From: Allium sativum
Lineage: Eukaryota > Streptophyta > Magnoliopsida > Asparagales > Amaryllidaceae
NCBI GenBank assembly: GCA_030737875.1
Contig: CM060910.1
Location: 65,728,501 to 65,792,500, forward strand
Reading direction: 5' to 3'
DNA: 64,000 nucleotides
Shown here: positions 56,932 to 64,000 of the stretch, piece by piece
How positions within the stretch are numbered: the stretch's first letter is position 1
How the letters are laid out: every line of letters begins with the position of its first letter
Notes under the pieces: model-generated
What the model was told of the DNA's origin: nothing
Database searches by the model: none
Seen by the model: the letters and a program-made list of their open reading frames with translations, nothing else
Made by a program: the position numbers and the translations under genes

Positions 56932-58704
56932 TGTGATGACCCCAAACCCCTGTTCCATGGTGGCAAGGGTAATCTTTGGAATATAACACATAAACAAATA
57001 ACAGCAGAACAAAAATATATAAATATACCATATAATGTGCATCAAAATATACTGGAAATAATATTCATCAGAGTTACACAGTATACAGGATCATACTTAG
57101 TACAAAATACAGTTCAGCTTTACATAAAATGTCTACAGCGGAATCAAAACATAATATGTACAATAGGAGATGAACAACATAAAACGAAAGAAATAATAGA
57201 ATCCATCTTCAGCTCCATAGCTAACCAGAATGAACCTGCTAAAACCTGAATTCAAGGCTGCCTACATAGAAAATAGGGCACCCGAGTTTGCAAGTGAAAC
57301 AAGCTACGAGTCAGTCATGGGACAGGTATGAGAAATCTACTTAACTTATTTTAATAATGAGGCCAATCACAGGACCACGCCACTAACGCGGAATGAGTTT
57401 ACTCCATTGGATTGCCAGTGCTTTAAAACAAGTAAATCGTTTAAACATTGTAATGCTTTTTATAAAAATGAAGCCATTATAAGACTCAGTTCCCATCACA
57501 CAATGCAACGCAAACCGGAGGATAGAGTTTTACCTTATAATGGCCAAAATATGCTTGATACAAATAAAACAAAAGCATTTGATATTATTACTAGTGTTTA
57601 TATGTTTCAAAAACAATTTCAATCATAAGTATCAATCATAGACGGCATGGTTACCATATATCATGTCGAAATATATAAGTTTACAATCAAAACCGCACGA
57701 TGTCGTATTTGGAAATTGGATTTCCGTCATGAACCAAGGCAAGGGATCATCCTTACTGCTTCGAGACTCTCTAGCCCGAGCCTTAGGATCAAAGCTCGAG
57801 TGACCCTTGGATCGTCAGGGCCGGTCCACACGGAGTGGATTAAAATGCCTGAACACTGCGTTTCCCAGCCCTATGGGCGTAAACTGGTCATATCCCGACC
57901 AAACCATCAGCCCCGAAGGGACCAAACTAACCGAGGCACCTCGCTATCCATTATCCACATAAGTAAAATGTCAAGGCGTGTAAAACGTTGACACCACTCC
58001 TAGCTAGAAGGAAACGCAGGTCCTCCCTGACGTCCTCTCCCGTTTCTGGCTCATACCGGAGTGTGAGGCTCGCGAATCAACACTAAACACAGAGCTAGCT
58101 ATTTAAAGCCATGCTTTGATCATCAACCACAAGATTCTGCTTTCCAACAAAAGCCTTAAACACAGCAACTCTGTATGCCACGTTGTCAATCTACAACGTC
58201 ACACACAAATCCATTTACAAGTCCGTTCTGGGTCTAAACAAAACCAGAGGATACCTTATTCCTCGCACATCCGAATGATCAACAAGTACGTCCGGACAAC
58301 CACCACTGTAACTCCGTCAGGGCAGCAACTCCCATCAAAGGCATCAGTAGCCATCCATTCGACGTGAAGAACATCGGTCTTGCATCGTCTTCATATCTTC
58401 GACTTCTAATCGTCGATCAATTATTTGAAACGAGAATTATCTCGGCCTTTTCAAATAATTCACGTATATTTAGTATTCAAATCAATTCATTTCCTGATTA
58501 AATTATTTGACATCTATAATTCAGTTCATTAATGTAATTTTCACGTCAAACACATTCAACCATCAAATATCCAATAAACTGAGTAATTTCAGTTTATTTC
58601 CATTCCATATCGTTTATAACATTTTATATTGATTTAACACTATTTTTATTTATTTAAAAATAGCCAATTTATTCAAACGACGCTTCAGGCCATAACGGGG
58701 TCGT

Positions 58705-58914
58705 GGCGCTGTTTTTCTTCAAATTTGATTTACACATATCTGAAAGTCTAACCGTTGGATCTTTACAAATTTTATATCATTAGAAAGATCTTTTCAAAGC
58801 GGACCCAAGGTTCCAGTTTTGGGAAAATCCGACGGTCGCATCTCCCGGTACAATCATTTGAAGTTACGATTTCAAAATACGAACAATAGCATCGTTATTC
58901 GATTTATTTTAATT

Positions 58915-58950
<36 letters not shown>

Positions 58951-59190
58951 ATCCTTTCTGGCGTTGTTTTTACTCAGATTTAAATGAAACATTCTAGACA
59001 ATCTAACCGTTGGATCTTTGCAAAGTTGGTATCGTTGGAAAGATATTTCCAAAGCGGACCCAATGGTTTCGGTTTCGGGAAAATCTGATGGTTGGATCTC
59101 TCGCAATAATCGTTTAAAATCATGATTTCAAAATATGAACTGTAGCATCGTTATTCGATTTATTTTAATTATATATGTATAATCCGTTCT
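58705..59190. repeat. Tandem duplication, about 255 bp x 2, in the LTR of D
   Basis: Units start GGCGYTGTTTTT at 58705 and 58960. Both carry TCTAACCGTTGGATCTTT, AAAGCGGACCCAA and TAGCATCGTTATTCGATTT. A third, weaker relative lies near 61190-61270. A TA microsatellite (58917-58945) sits at the join. Confidence 0.8.
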
Positions 59191-59214
59191 TCGATTTCCA
59201 AAACATTTCATTTC

Positions 59215-59520
59215 ATATATGTGATAAAAAATAATATTTTTATCTAACAAATATTTATTTCAATACATGACTATTTTTAACACTTCATATATATAATAAA
59301 AATGTGATTTTTATTGTTAAAACCATTTATTTCAAACATGAATATTTTATATACTTCGTACATACAATAAAAATGTTATTTTTATCGTTCAAACCATTTT
59401 ATTTCAAATATGAATATTTTTATTGTTCAAACCATTTTATTTCATATATTCGATAAAAATATTATTTTTATCGTTCAAACCATTTTATTTCAAAAATGAA
59501 TATTTTTCCATCACATGAAT
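59215..59520. repeat. AT-rich tandem repeat, about 70-75 bp x 4
   Basis: Recurring pieces: AATAAAAATGTTATTTTTAT, CGTTCAAACCATTTTATTTC and AAATATGAATATTTT. Copies vary in length. Confidence 0.8.
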
Positions 59521-59837
59521 ATATTTCAATACATGAATATAAATCAAACACGGGAATATTTCAGAAAATTTCGACAGCATAACGGCAGAGTAGTTAAAAC
59601 CGGCACCGTCCCGAGTACGGCTCCTCGCTCTACCTTAAAGCCTCGCAGCTTTTGACAAGGAGGATTTCAATATCTAGTTCTTACGTAGAAAATTTTTCCA
59701 TATACTAATTCTATTTGTTTTCAACCACAAATAATCATTATCAACCATTTGCATTTATCAACCAAATTTCACGTCAACCAAAATCCAAACAATCACAACC
59801 AATATATATATCGTCCACGGTCTATGGACGAGGGGAG

Positions 59838-60020
59838 TGTGTGTGTGTGTATATATATATATACACACACGTATATAAATATATTTTGATTTCATTTCAA
59901 TATCATTTCAATTCCATTCAATGCACATATGATTTTTACAACGTATATATAACTTATACATCGCACATACAACTTATACAACGCTTATATAACTTATATA
60001 TCGATCGTATAATTTATATA
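59838..60020. repeat. Microsatellite and short TATAACTTATA-type repeat in the LTR of D
   Basis: (GT)n(AT)n followed by (AC)n at 59838-59871 forms a perfect or near-perfect inverted repeat, GTGTGTATATATATATATAC. Then ATATAACTTATACATCGCAC-like units recur about four times at 59943-60020. Confidence 0.7.
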
Positions 60021-61525
60021 TCGCCATTCCATATCGTTTATAATTTAGAAATCTCACATTGGGTTCCACTCTTCCAAAAATTGTAGGAAGCTCAAAAAAT
60101 TCTCCGGTCTCTTCTAGAATGTAGAAGACGTCCACACGAGTCCAATGTCTCTTGTTTCACTGAATTTCGACCACACATGAAAAAGATATGACTTTTATTA
60201 GTAAATCATATTTTGTAACGCTTTTAAGTGTCAAAACCAGTTGAATTTAAACACTGCCGTTACCTCAGTATTCTATTCGAAACTAGGTTTCGATTTTGTG
60301 GTCAAACGGAGCAGCGAGATGAAGATCAGAGTGCACAACGGCGTTCAACTGCGAGAGGCGCTCCGGGTGGTGGTCCCCATGCTGAACTCGATGGTGGCAG
60401 GCACTCTCGGCGGCAGCTTGAAGTCGTTGACTTCAGGAGGTCGATCCGGCCTCAATACGCAATGAAAAAATCCAATCTTTATATGGATTTAAAGCTGGGA
60501 TGTCCTCTACAAAATTCTCAACTCGAGGGAGGTCCGATTTTGTATGTGGAAGGAGAAATCAAGCCGGGAAGTTCTGAACTACTTCCGTCGTTGCTCTGAG
60601 GGTTACGGGGCTTTGGAAAAGTAACGATGAATTTGATTGCCCCATGGGTTTTTATTTCAATTTTTAATTTAATTGAATCCAAAAATACCCTTTTCTCATA
60701 CGAACTCCAATTCAAACCCAACGACTGTCGTCCCTAACTAAATACCGCCATTCCAGACAAAATGGAATATGTTTCTCAGGCCTATTTGACTGTTTCAGTC
60801 AGTTATTCTTCATATTAAAATATAAAACATTCAATATTTGATTTAAACGTATATTTTAATTTGTCGGGGCCACATACTGATCCCAAAAATTTCAGAAAAA
60901 TAAATCTAGCTATGTTTGGACGATACGGTCCCAACAAAACTGATTTTGTTGAATTTGGAGACCGTTTGAAAAATGACCATTTTCTGGTCGATCCAAATTG
61001 ACGGAAATTAACCAAACACATTTTCCTTTGCCACGCTGACATATTAACTCCAAAAATTGTGGAATTTGAAACCTATTAATAATTTGACATCCCGGATCCA
61101 ACAAAAGTGGTTACGTCGAAAAAGGAGGTCGTTTGCAAAATGGCTATTTTCAAGGGCTATATAAACTCCATAGCGACATTTCTGAAAATTCATTTGGCCA
61201 TAACTTTTGGTTCCCACTATGAAATTTCGATTTTATCAGATTCTTAGAAAGATATTCTTAAATAGATTTAAATATTTTTGGTTTCACTAAAATCCGTTTT
61301 ATTTTGCATCCCGTACAGTCAGTCAAAGTTTGAATTCAAATTTTCAAACTACCGTGCCATTTCAGGCCTTGTTTTATAATTAAAATAAATATATTCGCTA
61401 TAACTTCAATCAAAACAGATTTTTGGTCGTTATTATTTAAAATAATTTATTTTAAATATTCAAAATTCATTAAAATAGCCAAATTAAAATTTCTAAATTG
61501 GTTCTGATTTTTCGGGTTGTTACAA

Positions 61526-61538
61526 TCTCCCCCACTTA
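61526..61538 (-). other. Polypurine tract of D
   Basis: Minus strand AAGTGGGGGAGAT directly before LTR start TGTAACAACCCG. Sharp, strong match to a chromovirus polypurine tract. Confidence 0.8.
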
Positions 61539-62639
61539 AAATCTTTTTGTCCCCGAAAAGGAACGAAGCAAAAAGTTGTTTAACTAACCAACTCAACTTT
61601 CATTCTGGCTTTCATTCTTCAACTTTTCAGTTTCTAAGAATTTTCCAATTCTTCAAAAATTTGGCTAACACCATAAATTTTCGAAAAATTTCGCCATAAC
61701 CTCCTTCATATGGGGAGGGGTTTGGAAATTTATTGGGCCATATTAGGTACCCAATAAATCCTAATAAGCATACACATATTTATAGTGATATATTCCGGTG
61801 TCCATAACGGAGTGCGTATCGATCATAACTTCAGAGAATAAATTCTCGTCACCCTATAAATGATTTGTTGTGCCTTAATGACCAAAGAGACGTGTTTATT
61901 GTCATCTCCAGACCCGTGTGGGGTTTTTATTAATCTGGCCATTTTAACTTTACATTTTATATAGTCCATATCAGTCTTCGGTTCAATCTGTAATATAGTC
62001 ATCGTCATACAAACCTCTCGATCGTATGGTAAATCTTCCACCTCGTCACACAAGCTCCAAATGCTTATGTGGTATATGGTAAAGTATACCATCTTCACGA
62101 AGTATGCCATATAGTGTAGTTGAAAATTATTTTTTACTATCCTATGGCGACATTTATTATTACACACTGAACACCCAGCACTTCGCATCCAATGGCATTC
62201 ATAGGAGTTGACATAGTAATAAAATTGCACATTCAACTCATTAAGGTTTACCTATTTGTCGAGCGCGCAAATAAATTTTCTTCTCAACAGCATATCCATT
62301 TACTTGTTCAAACATATATAATGTACATGCAGGTATTTCTATCTATTTTCAAATCAGTTTAATATTTGATTTACTTTACATAAATTTACTCTTCGTTCTC
62401 TTATTGATTAGATTAACTATCATTCCAATAATTTGATTAATCAAATTCTTAATCACACAACACAAACATCAATCAATTTATTGATTAACTTTTTCAAAAA
62501 TACACTAATTAATTCATGTACTCTTTTAAATTCATCAGACTGTATAATTAAAAAAATTTACACCCATGAAAAGGAAACAACAGCTAAGTAGAGAACAATA
62601 CGGAAATGCAAAATATGGTAAATGTACCTTGCACCAGAG
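61539..62639 (-). other. 3' non-coding region of D with an unexplained 137-codon frame
   Basis: Between the end of pol and the polypurine tract. The minus-strand frame 61823-62236 is the longest here: it holds CHWMRSAGCSVCNNKCRHR, a Cys-rich run, and a hydrophobic middle. I recognise no family, and composition does not differ from the surroundings, so it may be chance. About 61676-61720 shares ATTTTCGAAAAATTTCG with element L. Confidence 0.4.
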
Positions 62640-63087
62640 TTAATCAGAGATATCCACCTTGCAATTCGGATAGGCTTTCTTAATGCTTTCCTCAGTTTCC
62701 CAAGTATAGTCTCCAAATCTCCACTCCATTGCACTTTAACTAAGCGAACCTTCTTGTTCCTCAACTCTTTAGTTTCTTTGCCAATAATCTTTATCGACTC
62801 TCTTCTCGCAGCTAATTCTGGAGTAATTTCCAAATCTTGTTGCGCGGCTTCTTCCACGACCAAATCTGGATCATGCACATGCTTTCGAAGTTGGGATACG
62901 TGAAATACATCATGTACTCCAGGCAACCAATCAGGTAATTGAACTCTATAAGCAAGAGTTCCAATCTGTTCAAGTATAGGAAATGGACCAATAAATCTGG
63001 GCGCCAACTTCCCTGTTTTACCAAATCGGACTACTCCTCTCATCGGAGAAACCCTTAAATACATATAGTCGCCAACAGAAAAAGATA
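62640..63087 (-). pseudogene. pol: Integrase C-terminus and chromodomain of element D
   Basis: Minus strand from the Y junction: SVGDYMYLRVSPMRG, GKLAPRFIGPFPILEQIG, YRVQLPDWLPGVHDVFHVSQLRKH, then IIGKETKELRNKKVRLVKVQW. After that the frame shifts; the proper continuation DYTWETEESIKKAYP is in another frame and ends at a stop at about 62640. TWETE followed by AYP is the end of a chromovirus chromodomain. The domain binds chromatin marks and steers integration. The frameshift and the truncation by Y make it non-functional. Confidence 0.85.
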
Positions 63088-64000
63088 TGTAACAACCCGC
63101 ATTCTACGCATCGGAGGATCGTAGAATATTTATTTCTTTCCCATATGAAGTCGTATGGTCATGTAACTTTGGGAAACAACCATTACAGTCATTTCCCATG
63201 TTCATGATTTTTGTCGATTTTTAAAATGATCGTTTTGCCCCTAGATGATCTTGTTTCGACCATAACTTTGGAAAGGAATTTTGATCTGAAACCACTTCCA
63301 TTAGATTCGTTTGATGGTTTACCTTTCCGTCGAGTGGTCATATGTGAAAAATGGACTTACCGTTTGGGAGATATGGCTGAAACAAGGTTTGGAAGGTGAA
63401 AAACTGCTTAACCGGGCCAAATAGGGTGATTAGTGAATGAGCCCATAACCCATTTCGGGATTAGGGTTATGGGGAGGCTGAAAAGGGTTAGAGATTCATT
63501 CCATTTCAGTTTTCTAGCCTCCACTTACCTCTTAGAAACCCTAAAAATGGCCTCCAACCTCTAAATCACCTCCAAATCATCTTCTAATCAAGGATTAAGC
63601 TTAGCAACATCAAATCAAGGGAGATCTACACCAAATCAATGTTAGAGCCGTTGTTTAGCATCGGGATTCGCACCAAATCAGAGATTTATTTCAGATCTAA
63701 GTTTATTTGTGGCTAAGATGAGTGATTTGCATAGTTCCTCACTAATTATGGTTGATTAGGGGTAATTAGTGAAGATTAGCGAATTTATACACTAATAAAT
63801 TATGGAAAAATACTCGTAAATTCTTAAATAATGTTTTAGACCTCTGATATGAGTTTGGGTTAATTTGGTTAAGTTTTGCTAATCATATCATTAGTTTCAC
63901 CTAAACATGCTTAAGGGGAAATATGGGGTTTTGGGTAAGTTTGATCCATTTTAACCTATCATATTGATGTTTTGGTGTTTGAGGTCACTTCTACTTGTTG
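63088..64000 (+). mobile_element. Element Y: start of a plus-strand LTR interrupting D, runs off the window
   Basis: At 63088 D's integrase frame stops abruptly and TGTAACAACCCGCATTCTAC begins, a typical TGTAACAACCC LTR start. AGATA (63083-63087) would be the target duplication. Within it, 63460-63720 looks like a transcript leader. The frame at 63211-63399 matches nothing known. The far end is not in the window, so full or solo status is unknown. Confidence 0.6.

Larger units (their letters stand above)
56932..61525 (-). repeat. 3' LTR of D (4594 bp)
   Basis: Plus strand starts TGTGATGACCCCAAACC and ends TTCGGGTTGTTACA, next to the polypurine tract. Contains several tandem repeats (listed separately) and a GC-richer part at 60290-60460. 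Open frames 57407-57991, 60228-60599 and others have no family resemblance; the frame at 60241-60465 lies in the GC-rich part and I regard it as LTR leader. A possible minus-strand TATA box CATATAAAGATT is at 60474-60485. Confidence 0.7.
56932..63087 (-). mobile_element. Element D: chromovirus, minus strand, 3' end only
   Basis: On the minus strand: integrase end and chromodomain (63087-62640), 3' non-coding region, polypurine tract, then 3' LTR 61525 down to 56932. Its LTR ends GGGGTCATCACA, close to the GGGGTGTCACA of A and B. The upstream pol is cut at 63088 by element Y; the rest lies outside the window. TATTC precedes it at 56927-56931 and would be one copy of its target duplication. Confidence 0.75.

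Noticed and set aside
57407..58367. Frames of 73-114 codons in the LTR of D
   Set aside because: LTR sequence; basic, low-complexity peptides with no domain.
60241..60599. GC-richer frames near the right end of D's LTR, at first sight plant-gene-like
   Set aside because: Two overlapping frames in the same DNA, no start context, no family; position fits LTR leader of a minus-strand transcript.
1..64000. tRNA, rRNA, CRISPR array, host protein-coding genes, phage-type or defence systems
   Set aside because: None seen on either strand by eye; short structured RNAs could be missed without a covariance search.

Overview
This window is plant nuclear DNA from a repeat-rich region. I find no host gene in it, no rRNA or tRNA gene and no CRISPR array. 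Almost everything that can be assigned is transposable element. The evidence for a plant is: LTR retrotransposons primed from initiator-Met tRNA (TGGTATCAGAGC); Ty3/gypsy pol genes of chromovirus type, probably Tekay/Del; a Tat-like element with an antisense extra ORF; a Copia-type LTR; and a PIF/Harbinger DNA transposon with a 3-bp TTA target duplication. The host is an angiosperm, probably a eudicot; the species cannot be read from this sequence.

Left nest, about 1-27221, all retroelements on the minus strand. Element E2 (18064-27221) is Tat-like. It has a 1.25-kb 5' LTR at the right, a decayed gag on the minus strand, no pol, tandem repeats, and a decayed ORF on the opposite strand next to its 3' LTR. 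Element L is inserted in the 3' LTR of E2. L is a non-autonomous LARD-like element: its LTRs are over 4.6 kb and its internal region is only 1.28 kb with no coding capacity. The 3' LTR of L (980-12147) carries a 5.15-kb PIF/Harbinger element (6424-11577). That element has perfect TTA duplications, arrays of a short palindrome near both ends, a transposase spoiled by one in-frame stop, and two decayed GRF-type zinc-finger genes. The far left end of L is cut by another minus-strand LTR retrotransposon, X (LTR 41-979), which runs off the window.

Middle, 27222-31359: a Copia-like LTR relic, then about 2.8 kb of unassigned AT-rich DNA.

Central nest, 31360-55489, plus strand. Three insertions can be resolved by their 5-bp target duplications. 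Element B (31365-55484, AGAGG) is the outer chromovirus. Element A (32717-42483, GAGCC) is a related chromovirus inserted in B's 5' LTR. Solo LTR C (44557-48899, TATTC) is inserted in B's gag. A and B both have recognisable gag, protease, RT, RNase H, integrase and chromodomain-like tail, and both are broken by stops, frameshifts and lost catalytic residues. The LTRs of this family share a cluster of GGGTCGACCC-type palindromes.

Right end, 55490-64000: unassigned DNA, then element D (56932 to 63087), a minus-strand chromovirus. Its 4.6-kb 3' LTR, polypurine tract and integrase/chromodomain end lie in the window. D's pol is cut at 63088 by the LTR of a further plus-strand element, Y, which runs off the window.

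I found no previously undescribed system. The most useful points are the two dated nests, the near-intact Harbinger transposase with its palindrome arrays and GRF passengers, the Tat-like element keeping gag and an antisense ORF but no pol, and the LARD whose 5' LTR lacks the block that holds the promoter in its 3' LTR.
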